Below, one piece after another: positions 1 through 8,972 of a stretch of 64,000 nt of DNA. Below the pieces are notes generated by a model, which searched no databases, was not told the DNA's origin, and saw only the letters and a list, made by a program, of their open reading frames with translations. How positions within the stretch are numbered: the stretch's first letter is position 1; each line of letters opens with the position of its first letter. This DNA comes from Flavobacterium suncheonense GH29-5 = DSM 17707. Its GTDB lineage: Bacteria > Bacteroidota > Bacteroidia > Flavobacteriales > Flavobacteriaceae. The stretch lies in NCBI RefSeq assembly GCF_000430025.1, contig NZ_AUCZ01000003.1, positions 370,058 through 434,057 on the forward strand, written 5' to 3'. A program made the translations under genes and the position numbers.

Positions 1-1203
1 CTAGCCAATCATCTTTACAACGGAAAAGTGGATCCGACCCAGCTCTACAAAGACTGGGACATGTATCCTAAAGAACTGAAAGCTATCGACTTACTTCAGG
101 AAGCGCTTCGGAACCATACAGTGGAAGAAACGCTGGACACCTTAAAACCCAAACACATTGTTTACAAGCAACTAATAAAGAGCCTAAAAAAAATCAACTC
201 CTATCCGAACGACAACATCGGCGTCATTCGGGTTGCGGACAAAATCAAGCCGAACGACACCACCGAAACCATCAAAACCGTTAAGGAACGCTTGGCTTAT
301 TGGGGCGATTATCAGAAACCGGACAGCTTAACGGCGGTTTACGACCAGAAAACCGTGGAAGCCGTAAAACGCTTTCAGGAAAGACATGGTTTGGCAACAG
401 ATGGGGTTATCGGAAAAGGCACCGCTGCCGCCATGAACATCACCAAAAATCAGCGAAAGCAACAAATTTTAGCCAATCTGGAACGTTGGCGATGGTATCC
501 GAGAGATTTGGGCAACGATTATGTGATTGTAAACATTCCCGATTTCAGGCTGTACGTGGTAAAAGACCAAGACACCATCCGCACGCACAAAGTTGTGGTG
601 GGAAGAGAAAAACGACGAACTCCGGTGCTGTCTTCCAAGTTCAGCAATCTGGTGATTAACCCAACCTGGACGGTTCCGCCTACCATCATTAAAGAAGATT
701 TAGGACCAAGTGCCGCACGAAACCGCGGTTATTTTGCCGCAACCGGCATTACCATTTACAACATGCGCGGCGAAGTGGTCGATCCTTACAGCTGGAATGC
801 AGACAAACCTAACAATTACCGCTACGTGCAAAAACCAGGAAGCAACAATTCTTTGGGGCTGGTTAAATTCAATTTCCCGAACGGTCATCTGGTTTACCTG
901 CACGACACCAACCACAGAGAGCTGTTTGCCCTGAACGGCCGTGCTTTGAGTTCGGGCTGTATCCGCGTGGAAAATCCGTTGGAATTGGCTTATTATATTC
1001 TGGAAACCGATGAAAACATCATGGATCAAAAACGGGTGGAAAAACTTATTGAAAGCAAAAAAACTTCAGGAATACCACTAAAAAAACCCATCTTTATTCA
1101 TCAGTGGTACTGGACCGCCTGGATGGATAAAAACGGGCTTCTGGAATTTCGGGATGATATATACAACCTCGATTTCGATTTGTATGAAAAATTACGAAAC
1201 TAA
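1..1203 (+). CDS. L,D-transpeptidase (YcbB-like), 5' end cut by window
   Basis: Peptidoglycan L,D-transpeptidase of the large YcbB-like type, which would act in the periplasm to form 3-3 cross-links. The frame is open to base 1 with no stop, so the signal peptide and true start lie outside the window; a GTG at 28 is not a convincing start because the residues before it (ending HLYNGK) fit the family's scaffold domain. Next comes a peptidoglycan-binding domain at about 255-450 (FQERHGLATDGVIG) and then the YkuD catalytic domain at about 510-1000. The catalytic motif SSGCIRVEN is present, with the Cys codon at 958-960 and a preceding HDTNH. Its last 12 bases overlap the convergent gene at 1192. 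Family assignment is firm; the cross-linking role is inferred. Confidence 0.9.
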   Translation, partial: LANHLYNGKVDPTQLYKDWDMYPKELKAIDLLQEALRNHTVEETLDTLKPKHIVYKQLIKSLKKINSYPNDNIGVIRVADKIKPNDTTETIKTVKERLAYWGDYQKPDSLTAVYDQKTVEAVKRFQERHGLATDGVIGKGTAAAMNITKNQRKQQILANLERWRWYPRDLGNDYVIVNIPDFRLYVVKDQDTIRTHKVVVGREKRRTPVLSSKFSNLVINPTWTVPPTIIKEDLGPSAARNRGYFAATGITIYNMRGEVVDPYSWNADKPNNYRYVQKPGSNNSLGLVKFNFPNGHLVYLHDTNHRELFALNGRALSSGCIRVENPLELAYYILETDENIMDQKRVEKLIESKKTSGIPLKKPIFIHQWYWTAWMDKNGLLEFRDDIYNLDFDLYEKLRN

Positions 1204-1902
1204 CTTCGATTGTTTTTCATAGTTTCGGGACGGATGATAAATAAACAAACACGATTTGTCTTTAATCATTTCGATGATTTCTTTGTGAAGTGCATACGGT
1301 ACTGCCGGACAACCTTGGCTTCTGCCTAATCTTCCCTGTTGCTTGATGATGCTTTCGTCAGCATAATCCGCTCCGTGCATTACTACAGCTCTGTTTCTGG
1401 CGTTGTTGTTGATACCATACTCCAAACCGTCTAATTTTAACGACAGACCGTGTTTTCCGTTATAGGTTTCCCCAGTTGCGTAAAACCCTAAACTGCTTTT
1501 ATAAGAGTTGGCTTCATTGGAAAAAGACATGGCGAACTCCTCACCGCTGTTTCTTCCGTGTGACACTACCGATTGCAATAAAACGGTATTGGTAGCCATA
1601 TCGATAACCCACAGTCTCTTTTTGGTTGACGAAAGACTGAAGTCTATAATGGTCAGGATATCTTTTTGGATAATTCCCTGTTCTTTCAGTTGAAAATACC
1701 CTTCCAACGCCTTGGAAAAAGCTTCCATTTTCGGCATCTGAAACGCATTTACATTTAAACTGCTGTACAGGTTTTTAACTTTTAACTCTAGTGAAGCCTT
1801 TGCATTTGCAGCCAATAACTTCGGATCGTTGTTCTCTTTTACTGTGGTGGGTTTGAACGATAAAAGAAACAAAAATAAAATTGGCAATACTCTGTAAATC
1901 AT
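1192..1902 (-). CDS. Murein L,D-transpeptidase catalytic domain protein (YkuD-like)
   Basis: A 236-residue exported protein with an L,D-transpeptidase-like catalytic domain. From 1902 the protein opens with a hydrophobic signal sequence (MIYRVLPILFLFLLSF). The catalytic region reads VVMHGADYADES, then GRLGRSQGCPAVP, giving the conserved His and Cys. An in-frame ATG lies upstream at 1941, but a minus-strand promoter box TATTTTTG covers 1946-1939, so transcription should start below 1941 and the 1902 start is preferred. The gene converges on another L,D-transpeptidase and overlaps its 3' end by 12 bases. It belongs to the subgroup often annotated as murein L,D-transpeptidase catalytic domain family; its substrate is not known. 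Confidence 0.85.
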   Translation of the reverse strand: MIYRVLPILFLFLLSFKPTTVKENNDPKLLAANAKASLELKVKNLYSSLNVNAFQMPKMEAFSKALEGYFQLKEQGIIQKDILTIIDFSLSSTKKRLWVIDMATNTVLLQSVVSHGRNSGEEFAMSFSNEANSYKSSLGFYATGETYNGKHGLSLKLDGLEYGINNNARNRAVVMHGADYADESIIKQQGRLGRSQGCPAVPYALHKEIIEMIKDKSCLFIYHPSRNYEKQSKLVS

Positions 1903-1938
1903 TGATAATCTAGTTGTTATGTTTTGGTTAAGTCGATT

Positions 1939-1946
1939 CAAAAATA
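1939..1946 (-). promoter_or_regulatory. Promoter of the minus-strand L,D-transpeptidase
   Basis: On the minus strand this reads TATTTTTG, matching the Bacteroidota -7 consensus TAnnTTTG. A TTTGG lies 18 bases further upstream (1965-1969), matching the -33 element. It places the start of transcription near 1933. Confidence 0.65.
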
Positions 1947-2070
1947 TATAAATAATTTAAACCGCCAAATTTTTTTTGCACTTTATCGGTAATATTTAAC
2001 ATTTCACCGACTGATTTTTATGCCTTTAGTTAAACATTTCTTAATATCCGTAAGGGTTTCAACAATTATT

Positions 2071-2078
2071 TATCTTTG
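2071..2078 (+). promoter_or_regulatory. Promoter of the DUF5916 gene
   Basis: TATCTTTG fits the -7 consensus TAnnTTTG. Transcription would start near 2083-2085, downstream of the ATG at 2081, which argues for translation from 2108. No clear -33 TTTG is visible. Confidence 0.55.
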
Positions 2079-2107
2079 ACATGTCAATCATCAATTCAAT
2101 CAAAAAA

Positions 2108-4546
2108 ATGAACAGACTTGCCCTGTTTGCCTTAACCCTTGGTTCTTCACTTGTGAGTTTAGCCCAAACAAACCATAATGACACGATGCCTCTAATCAAG
2201 GCAAAGAAAAAAATTACCGCTCTAAAAACACAGACCAACATTAGCATCGACGGAAAATTATCAGAGCCTGAATGGCAAACTGCCCAAACGGCCACCGATT
2301 TTATCATGTTCGAACCCGATAACGGCCAACCGCTCGCACACGAAAAACGCACGGAAGTTAAAGTGCTGTACGACAACGAAGGCATTTACATCGGGGCTAC
2401 AATGTACGATGATCCGGCTAAAATCTTAAAAGAAATTACGGAACGCGACAATTTCGGGACATCCGATTTCTTCGGGATTTTCATTAACGGTTATAACGAC
2501 GGACAGCAGGATTTCCGCTTTTTCGTAAGTACCGCCGGAACCCAAATGGACGCTTTGGCCACCGAAGGCAACGAAGATTATTCCTGGGACGGAATCTGGA
2601 ACAGCGGGGTTTCGATAACTGATTTCGGCTGGATCGCGGAAATGAAAATTCCTTACGCTGCCTTGCGCTTTGCCGAAAAAGAAGAACAGGTCTGGGGCGT
2701 AAATTTCTTCCGGGAAATCAGACGGGACCGTCAGAAATTCACCTGGAACCACATCGACAACAAAATCGGAACGATTATTCAGCAGGCAGGCATACTCGAT
2801 GGCATTCAAAACATTCAGCCGCCTACCCGACTCTTTTTCATCCCGTATTCCTCGTACTATCTAAACACCAACAAAACAGGAACCGACAACACTTTTAAAG
2901 CCGGTATGGATTTAAAATACGGCATTAACGACTCGTTTACTTTAGATGCGATTTTGGTTCCGGATTTCGGACAAACCACGTTTGACAATGTCGTTTTAAA
3001 CTTAGGACCTTTCGAACAGCAATTCAACGAAAACCGCCCTTTTTTCACTGAAGGAACTGATTTGTTCAACAAAGGAAATCTGTTCTACTCCCGAAGAATC
3101 GGAGCCGCACCCTCGACTTATCCGGCCACTACCGCCGATGAGGAAGTTTTGGATTATCCCGCCACCGTCAACCTGATAAATGCTCTTAAGGTTTCCGGCC
3201 GAAACGCGAAAGGACTCGGAATTGGCGTTTTAAATGCCGTGACCGAAAAAACAGACGTAACCATCCGGAACAAAACCACCGGAGAAACCCGCTCCGAAAC
3301 CGTAGAACCTTTAACCAATTACAACGTATTGGTACTCGATCAGCGTTTTCGGAAGAATTCCTCTTTTACTTTTGTCAACACCAATGTGATGCGAAACGGC
3401 GATTTTCGGGATGCCAACGTTTCGGCTTTCCTGTTTGACCTGAATACAAGAGCGAATACCTATAAACTGTCGGGAAATTTCAAATTCAGCCATGTTAACG
3501 AAATCACGGAAAACCTTAACGGATACACCGGCTATCTGAATTTCAGCAAAATCAGCGGAAAATACCGTTTTAACGTGAACAGCACCTATGTTTCCAACAA
3601 ATACGACATCAACGACATGGGCATTCTGTTCATCAACAATTATCACAATGTCTATGCAAATGCAAATTACCGTATTCTGAATCCGAACAAAACGTTCAAC
3701 AGCTTTAACATCAACACCAATTATTACGCTGAATTCCACAATACCACCGGGCGCGCACAGGAAGCCTATATGAGTGTAAACATCAATACCACGAACAAAA
3801 AAAATCATTATATCGGCGGCGGTCTTCAGGTAAATCCATTTGAAACCTACGATTTTTACCAGCCGAGACAGGAAGGCCGTTTTTCGTACAACCCACAAAT
3901 TTACAGCGGTTGGTTTGACATTTCCACCAACTACAACAATCCGTTTGCACTGGATACCGGCGTTTGGTACGATCGGTTCAATCAGGATATCCGTCACAAC
4001 ATCGGCTTTTATTTCAGCCCGCGTTATCGCTTCAGCAATCAGTTTTCGCTCATTTATTACCTGCAGCACATTCGCCAGAATGCCGACAAAGGCTGGGTGG
4101 ATTACGACAGCGTTAACGACGATATCGTGTATTCCAACCGCGATCGGAACACCATCGAAAATACGCTTACCGGAAAATTTTCCCTTAACCACAAAATGAC
4201 GTTCAATTTAAGAGCCCGTTATTATTGGTCGTATACCGAAAACCTTAACTTCCTGACTTTAAAAGACGACGGTCATTTTGAAAACAACAACACCTACACG
4301 CAAAATCAGAACAACAATTTTAAAATCTGGAATTTTGATTTGTCCTATTCGTGGTGGTTCGCTCCGGGAAGCCAGGTTTCCGTTTTGTACCGCAACAATG
4401 CTTCGCATTTTGAGCGCAGGGTAAACAAAAACATCGTAGACAATCTGGATCATACCCTAAACAACAACCTGAACCATATTTTTTCCGTAAGCGTTCGTTA
4501 TTACATAGACTACAATCAGGCAAAGAGCTGGGTTAAAAAAGTTTAA
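2108..4546 (+). CDS. DUF5916 outer-membrane protein with CBM9-like N-terminal domain
   Basis: An 812-residue exported protein. From 2108 it starts with a signal peptide (MNRLALFALTLGSSLVSLAQ). Next is a carbohydrate-binding family 9-like domain over roughly residues 40-220 (ISIDGKLSEPEWQTAQ, then YDNEGIYIGATMYDD). The long C-terminal part is rich in alternating aromatic and polar strands ending SVRYYIDYN, as expected for a DUF5916 outer-membrane beta barrel. An ATG at 2081 in the same frame would add nine residues but lies at or before the predicted transcription start. DUF5916 proteins are common in Bacteroidota and their substrate is unknown; an envelope role is inferred. The gene stands alone, with gpmI following 53 bases later under its own promoter. 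Confidence 0.85.
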   Translation: MNRLALFALTLGSSLVSLAQTNHNDTMPLIKAKKKITALKTQTNISIDGKLSEPEWQTAQTATDFIMFEPDNGQPLAHEKRTEVKVLYDNEGIYIGATMYDDPAKILKEITERDNFGTSDFFGIFINGYNDGQQDFRFFVSTAGTQMDALATEGNEDYSWDGIWNSGVSITDFGWIAEMKIPYAALRFAEKEEQVWGVNFFREIRRDRQKFTWNHIDNKIGTIIQQAGILDGIQNIQPPTRLFFIPYSSYYLNTNKTGTDNTFKAGMDLKYGINDSFTLDAILVPDFGQTTFDNVVLNLGPFEQQFNENRPFFTEGTDLFNKGNLFYSRRIGAAPSTYPATTADEEVLDYPATVNLINALKVSGRNAKGLGIGVLNAVTEKTDVTIRNKTTGETRSETVEPLTNYNVLVLDQRFRKNSSFTFVNTNVMRNGDFRDANVSAFLFDLNTRANTYKLSGNFKFSHVNEITENLNGYTGYLNFSKISGKYRFNVNSTYVSNKYDINDMGILFINNYHNVYANANYRILNPNKTFNSFNINTNYYAEFHNTTGRAQEAYMSVNINTTNKKNHYIGGGLQVNPFETYDFYQPRQEGRFSYNPQIYSGWFDISTNYNNPFALDTGVWYDRFNQDIRHNIGFYFSPRYRFSNQFSLIYYLQHIRQNADKGWVDYDSVNDDIVYSNRDRNTIENTLTGKFSLNHKMTFNLRARYYWSYTENLNFLTLKDDGHFENNNTYTQNQNNNFKIWNFDLSYSWWFAPGSQVSVLYRNNASHFERRVNKNIVDNLDHTLNNNLNHIFSVSVRYYIDYNQAKSWVKKV

Positions 4547-4575
4547 AACAAATTTCAGGCTCCCGTCCGATTCGT

Positions 4576-4583
4576 TATCTTTG
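4576..4583 (+). promoter_or_regulatory. Promoter of gpmI
   Basis: TATCTTTG matches TAnnTTTG and sits 16 bases before the gpmI ATG, giving a leader of roughly 10-12 bases with no Shine-Dalgarno, as is usual in this phylum. Confidence 0.6.
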
Positions 4584-4599
4584 TTGAAATTTAGCGAAA

Positions 4600-6117
4600 A
4601 TGAACAAAAAAGTGATTTTAATGATCCTGGATGGTTGGGGCAAATCACCCGATCCGAAAGTATCTGCCATAGACAACGCCAATACGCCTTTTATTGACAG
4701 TTTGTACCTGAATTATCCCAACGCCACCTTACGCACCGACGGTTTAAATGTGGGTTTACCCGAAGGACAAATGGGCAATTCGGAAGTAGGTCACATGAAT
4801 TTGGGTGCAGGACGCATCGTCTATCAGGATTTGGCAAAAATCAATCTGGCGGTACAGCATAAAACGCTGAATCAGGAAAAAGTACTACATGACGCTTTTG
4901 CTTATGCCAGACAAAACAATAAAAACGTTCACTTTTTAGGTTTGGTTTCCGATGGTGGCGTTCATTCCCACACCTCGCATTTACGCGGTCTGTTGGATGC
5001 GGCAAAAGATTTCGGCCTGCAAAATATTTTTGTTCACGCCTTTACGGACGGCCGTGATGTGGATCCGAAATCCGGAGCGAAGTATATTGAAGATTTAAAC
5101 AATTACCTGGCAGATTCCCCTGCAAAACTGGCTTCGATTGTGGGCCGTTACTATGCAATGGATCGCGACAAACGCTGGGAACGCATCAAAAAAGCCTACG
5201 ATTTGATAGTGAACGGCATCGGAACACATTCCATTAATCCGGTGATGAGCATTTTAGCGAGTTATCACAACCATATTACCGACGAATTTATCGAACCGAT
5301 TCTGATGGTCGACGAGCACAACCAACCGGTTGCCACAATCAAAGAAGACGATGTGGTGATTTTCTTCAACTTCCGTACCGACCGCGGAAGACAATTAACC
5401 GAAGTGCTTTCGCAAAAAGATTTCCACGAACAGAACATGCACAAAATGCCGTTGTACTACGTTACCATGACCAACTACGACGACACCTTTGAAAACGTAC
5501 ACGTGATTTACGACAAAGACAACATCACCGAAACCTTGGGTGAAGTTTTGGAATACAACAACAAACTGCAAATCCGGATAGCCGAAACCGAAAAATATCC
5601 GCACGTGACGTTTTTCTTTTCCGGTGGTCGCGAAACCCCTTTTATCGGGGAAAGACGTTTGCTTTGCCCGTCACCAAAAGTGGCTACTTACGATTTACAG
5701 CCCGAAATGAGTGCGTTCGACATCAAAGACAAATTACTTCCCGAACTGAAAAAAGGCGAAGTCGATTTTGTCTGCCTGAATTTTGCCAACGGCGACATGG
5801 TAGGCCATACCGGCGTAATGAAAGCCGCCATCAAAGCCTGTGAAGCGGTCGATGTTTGCGTGAAAGAAGTGATTGAAACCGCTCTGGAAAACAACTACAC
5901 CACTATTGTAATTGCCGATCACGGTAACTGCGAAACCATGATCAATCCGGACGGAACGCCTAACACGGCGCACACGACCAACCCGGTGCCGATTATTTTA
6001 GTGGACAAAGAACTGAAACACATCAGCGACGGCGTTTTAGGCGATATTGCCCCGACCATTTTAGAACTAATGGGTCTTGAAAAACCCGAAGTAATGACAA
6101 GACATTCCCTGCTGTAA
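4600..6117 (+). CDS. gpmI: 2,3-bisphosphoglycerate-independent phosphoglycerate mutase
   Basis: Glycolytic and gluconeogenic enzyme interconverting 3- and 2-phosphoglycerate, cytoplasmic and Mn-dependent. At 505 residues it has the normal length. The alkaline-phosphatase-type metal site starts with ILDGWG (Asp 11), the phosphorylated Ser lies in QMGNSEVGHMN (Ser 61), and the C-terminal metal motif IADHGNCETM is present. DGRDVDP and GRYYAMDRDKRW are further family signatures. A lipoprotein thioredoxin gene follows after 2 bases, so the two are probably co-transcribed. Confidence 0.97.
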   Translation: MNKKVILMILDGWGKSPDPKVSAIDNANTPFIDSLYLNYPNATLRTDGLNVGLPEGQMGNSEVGHMNLGAGRIVYQDLAKINLAVQHKTLNQEKVLHDAFAYARQNNKNVHFLGLVSDGGVHSHTSHLRGLLDAAKDFGLQNIFVHAFTDGRDVDPKSGAKYIEDLNNYLADSPAKLASIVGRYYAMDRDKRWERIKKAYDLIVNGIGTHSINPVMSILASYHNHITDEFIEPILMVDEHNQPVATIKEDDVVIFFNFRTDRGRQLTEVLSQKDFHEQNMHKMPLYYVTMTNYDDTFENVHVIYDKDNITETLGEVLEYNNKLQIRIAETEKYPHVTFFFSGGRETPFIGERRLLCPSPKVATYDLQPEMSAFDIKDKLLPELKKGEVDFVCLNFANGDMVGHTGVMKAAIKACEAVDVCVKEVIETALENNYTTIVIADHGNCETMINPDGTPNTAHTTNPVPIILVDKELKHISDGVLGDIAPTILELMGLEKPEVMTRHSLL

Positions 6118-6119
6118 TT

Positions 6120-6662
6120 ATGAAAAAAATAGTTTCAATTTTAGTATTAGCGGCAACTTTCACAGGTTGCAACGCCCAAAAAAAACCGATCATGACCTCA
6201 GAAGTAACCACCGTTCAAACCCGTGATATGTTAGTAGGCAAATACGACAAAAAAGCGCTTTTAAAATCGCCATACAATTTGTGGTTCAACCCAAATTATG
6301 AGAATTACAAACCGAGTGCGGCTACTCTTTCGGAATTAAAAAAACATACCGGAGGTGTCACCGTAACCGTTTTTATGGGAACCTGGTGCGAAGACAGCCA
6401 ACACCGTGTTCCGGAATTTTACAACGTTTTGGACGCGATTGGTTTCGACACTGAAAAAGTGACTCTGATTATGGTCGACAAATTGAAAACCACCCCGGAA
6501 AATTTTGAAGCAGGATTAGACATCACCAACGTGCCGACCTTCATCTTCTACAAAAACGGCAAAGAACTGCACCGCATCGTAGAGTCTTATATGGAAAGTG
6601 CCGAAAAAGACATGCTGAAGATTTTAAGCGGACAGCCTTACAAACACGCTTACCAAGATTAA
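6120..6662 (+). CDS. Thioredoxin-family lipoprotein with CxxS motif
   Basis: A 180-residue protein with a lipoprotein signal: hydrophobic start followed by TFTGC (Cys 16), so it is probably anchored in an envelope membrane. The thioredoxin-like core contains TWCEDSQHRVPEF in place of WCxxC, and the expected cis-proline segment NVPTFIFYKNGKE. The second redox Cys is replaced by Ser (C-E-D-S), so it should be monothiol or redox-modified rather than a normal disulfide reductase. It starts 2 bases after gpmI, but I see no functional link beyond co-transcription. A long hairpin follows it. Confidence 0.8.
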   Translation: MKKIVSILVLAATFTGCNAQKKPIMTSEVTTVQTRDMLVGKYDKKALLKSPYNLWFNPNYENYKPSAATLSELKKHTGGVTVTVFMGTWCEDSQHRVPEFYNVLDAIGFDTEKVTLIMVDKLKTTPENFEAGLDITNVPTFIFYKNGKELHRIVESYMESAEKDMLKILSGQPYKHAYQD

Positions 6663-6684
6663 GCTACTTACTTCACGCTATAAA

Positions 6685-6744
6685 AAAGCCACGAATTCAC
6701 GAATAATCAGTGTCCGAAAAAACAATTCGTGAATTTGTGGCTTT
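6685..6744 (+). terminator. Long inverted repeat, likely bidirectional terminator
   Basis: Arms 6685-6704 (AAAGCCACGAATTCACGAAT) and 6725-6744 pair over 20 bases with a single G-U position and a 20-base loop. A T-run follows on the plus strand and an A-run precedes it, so it can stop transcription from both the thioredoxin gene and the convergent acetyl-CoA hydrolase gene. Confidence 0.75.
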
Positions 6745-6756
6745 GTTTTTTTATCG

Positions 6757-8031
6757 CTAACCATTCTTGATCATCTCAAAATATTCCCGCTCGACGCGTT
6801 CCTGATGCTCCGGATGGGCAATTTTTACCATTTCGGCAACTCTTTGTTTTAACGTTTTTCCGTATAAATCGGCAATGCCGTTTTCGGTGATGATGTATTG
6901 CACGTGAGACCGCGTGGTTACGACACCGGCTCCCTGTTTTAAATGAGGTACGATTCGGCTTTCTCCCCGTTTGGTAACCGACGGCAGGGCAATAATGGCT
7001 TTTCCGCCTTCACTCAACGAAGCCCCTCGGATAAAATCCATCTGACCGCCAACACCGGAATACATCTTTCCGCCAATCGAATCCGCACACACCTGACCGG
7101 TTACATCCACCTCAATCGCAGAGTTTATCGCTACCATTTTCGGATTCTGCCGGATGATTGAGGCGTCATTCACATAAGACGATTCCCGCATTTCAATAAA
7201 CGGATTGTTGTCCACAAAATCATACAATCGCTTGGAGCCCACCAAAAAGGTTGCCAAAGCACGACCGCGACTTACTCCTTTGTAGTTACAGGTAACAATT
7301 CCTTTTTCAATCAAATCTATGACGCCATCGGAAAACATTTCGGTGTGCAGCCCTAAATCTTTGTGATTGCCCAATTTCGCCAATGCGGCATTCGGTATGG
7401 AACCAATTCCCATCTGTAGGGTGCTTCTGTCCTCGATTAAACTCGCCACAAAATCGCCTATTTTGGCTTCTTCAGGAGTAATTTCAGCCATGCCGTGTCC
7501 GTGGATTTCGGTTTCCGCTTCCACCAGATAATCAATTTCAGACACGTGAAGCAAACTGTCTCCGAAAGTCCGCGGCATTTTAGGATTTACTTGTGCAACC
7601 ACCATTTTGGCATTTTCTATAGCCGCTAAAGTTGCCTCAACAGAAACACCAAGAGAACAATATCCGTGATTGTCGGGCGGCGAAACGTGAATGAAAACCA
7701 CGTCGAGCGACACCACCTTTTTGCGGAACAGCAGTGGCAGTTCGCTCAGAAAAACCGGTGTATAGGAACCATTCCCCGCTACCAGCGTATGCCGAACATT
7801 ACTGCCAATGAAAAAGGAATTCACGTGAAAACTTTCGGAAAGCTCCGGATTGGCGTAAGGCGCCTCCCCTTCGGTATGGAGATGACAGATTTCCACATTT
7901 CTCAGTTCGGCTGCTCTGTCGGTTAAGGCTTTGGTTAATACTGAAGGCGTGGCAGCAGCGGCCTGAACGTACACTCTGTTACCAGACTGCACTACTTTAA
8001 CAGCTTCTGCAGCAGTTACATATTGACTCAT
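6757..8031 (-). CDS. Acetyl-CoA hydrolase/transferase family protein
   Basis: A 424-residue cytoplasmic CoA-transferase of the acetyl-CoA hydrolase / 4-hydroxybutyrate CoA-transferase family, moving CoA between short-chain acids. The N-terminal half carries FIHVSPPDNHGYCSLGVSVE and the C-terminal half GVGGQMDFIRGASLSEGGK, both hallmarks. HTEMFSDG contains the Glu that acts as catalytic base/acyl acceptor in characterised members. Length is normal. It is monocistronic, convergent with the thioredoxin gene and divergent from map. The exact acid substrate cannot be read from sequence. Confidence 0.9.
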   Translation of the reverse strand: MSQYVTAAEAVKVVQSGNRVYVQAAAATPSVLTKALTDRAAELRNVEICHLHTEGEAPYANPELSESFHVNSFFIGSNVRHTLVAGNGSYTPVFLSELPLLFRKKVVSLDVVFIHVSPPDNHGYCSLGVSVEATLAAIENAKMVVAQVNPKMPRTFGDSLLHVSEIDYLVEAETEIHGHGMAEITPEEAKIGDFVASLIEDRSTLQMGIGSIPNAALAKLGNHKDLGLHTEMFSDGVIDLIEKGIVTCNYKGVSRGRALATFLVGSKRLYDFVDNNPFIEMRESSYVNDASIIRQNPKMVAINSAIEVDVTGQVCADSIGGKMYSGVGGQMDFIRGASLSEGGKAIIALPSVTKRGESRIVPHLKQGAGVVTTRSHVQYIITENGIADLYGKTLKQRVAEMVKIAHPEHQERVEREYFEMIKNG

Positions 8032-8060
8032 ACTTTGAATTTTCGTAAAATTACTCCCAC

Positions 8061-8068
8061 TAAAGTTA
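8061..8068 (-). promoter_or_regulatory. Probable promoter of the CoA-transferase gene
   Basis: The minus strand reads TAACTTTA, one base off the TAnnTTTG consensus (a G follows the final A), 30 bases before the gene start. Confidence 0.4.
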
Positions 8069-8127
8069 CGGAAATCTGATAAATCTCAGGCTTATTTTAC
8101 AAATAAAGATTTATCCGCAGAATATTG

Positions 8128-8135
8128 TATTTTTG
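8128..8135 (+). promoter_or_regulatory. Promoter of map
   Basis: TATTTTTG matches the -7 consensus; the map ATG follows 18 bases later. Confidence 0.6.
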
Positions 8136-8153
8136 CAGTCCAATATTTAAGTT

Positions 8154-8972
8154 ATGATTATCATCAAAACCCGTGAAGAAATCGAATTGATGCGTGAGAG
8201 CGCCTTAATCGTTTCCAAAACCTTAGGAATGATTGCCTCGGAAGTAAAACCCGGCGTAAGCACCCTGTATTTGGACAAACTTGCCGAAACCTTTATACGC
8301 GACCATGGCGCCACACCGGCATTTTTAGGGATGTACGGTTTCCCGAATTCGTTGTGCATGAGCCCAAATTCCCAAGTGGTTCACGGCATTCCGAATGACA
8401 AACCTCTGGAAAGTGGCGATATCATTTCGGTAGATTGCGGTGCGCTGAAAAACGGCTTTTACGGCGATCACGCTTATACTTTTGAGGTAGGCGAAGTGAG
8501 TGAAGCCACAAAGAAACTTCTAAAAGTAACCAAAGAATCGTTATACGTTGGTATCCGGGAATGTAAAGCCGGCAACCGCACGGAAGATGTGGGCAATGCG
8601 ATTCAGAAATATTGCGAAAACCACGGCTATGGCGTAGTGCGCGAATTGGTAGGACACGGTATCGGACGCACCATGCACGAAGCCCCGGAAATGCCCAACT
8701 ACGGAAAACGCGGCCGCGGCAAACTGTTACAGGAAGGCATGGTGGTAGCTATCGAACCGATGATTAATCAAGGCACCAAAAACATCAAACAGCACAAAGA
8801 CGGCTGGACCATTACCACGGCAGACGGCAAACCTTCGGCACACTTTGAACACGATGTGGCTATTGTGGACGGAAAACCGGAACTTTTATCCACCTTCGCT
8901 TATATTTACAAAGCTTTGGGCATTACGTCCGATGAGGAAAACGAATTCCGAAAACAACCGCTGGTGCTTTAA
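8154..8972 (+). CDS. map: Type I methionine aminopeptidase
   Basis: Removes the initiator Met from nascent proteins in the cytoplasm. The 272-residue protein has the five metal ligands in order: Asp in VDCGA, Asp in GDHAYTF, His in GHGIGRTMHE, Glu in IEPMIN, and Glu in FEHDVAIV. It lacks the N-terminal zinc finger of eukaryotic type I enzymes. Its stop codon overlaps the start of the next gene by one base (TAATG), so the two are translationally coupled. Confidence 0.96.
   Translation: MIIIKTREEIELMRESALIVSKTLGMIASEVKPGVSTLYLDKLAETFIRDHGATPAFLGMYGFPNSLCMSPNSQVVHGIPNDKPLESGDIISVDCGALKNGFYGDHAYTFEVGEVSEATKKLLKVTKESLYVGIRECKAGNRTEDVGNAIQKYCENHGYGVVRELVGHGIGRTMHEAPEMPNYGKRGRGKLLQEGMVVAIEPMINQGTKNIKQHKDGWTITTADGKPSAHFEHDVAIVDGKPELLSTFAYIYKALGITSDEENEFRKQPLVL

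Noticed and set aside
3311..4192. 293-residue open frame antisense to the DUF5916 gene
   Set aside because: Shadow of a strongly coding plus-strand gene; composition shows repeated V/I/D patterns from reversed codons, and no signal, motif or promoter supports it.
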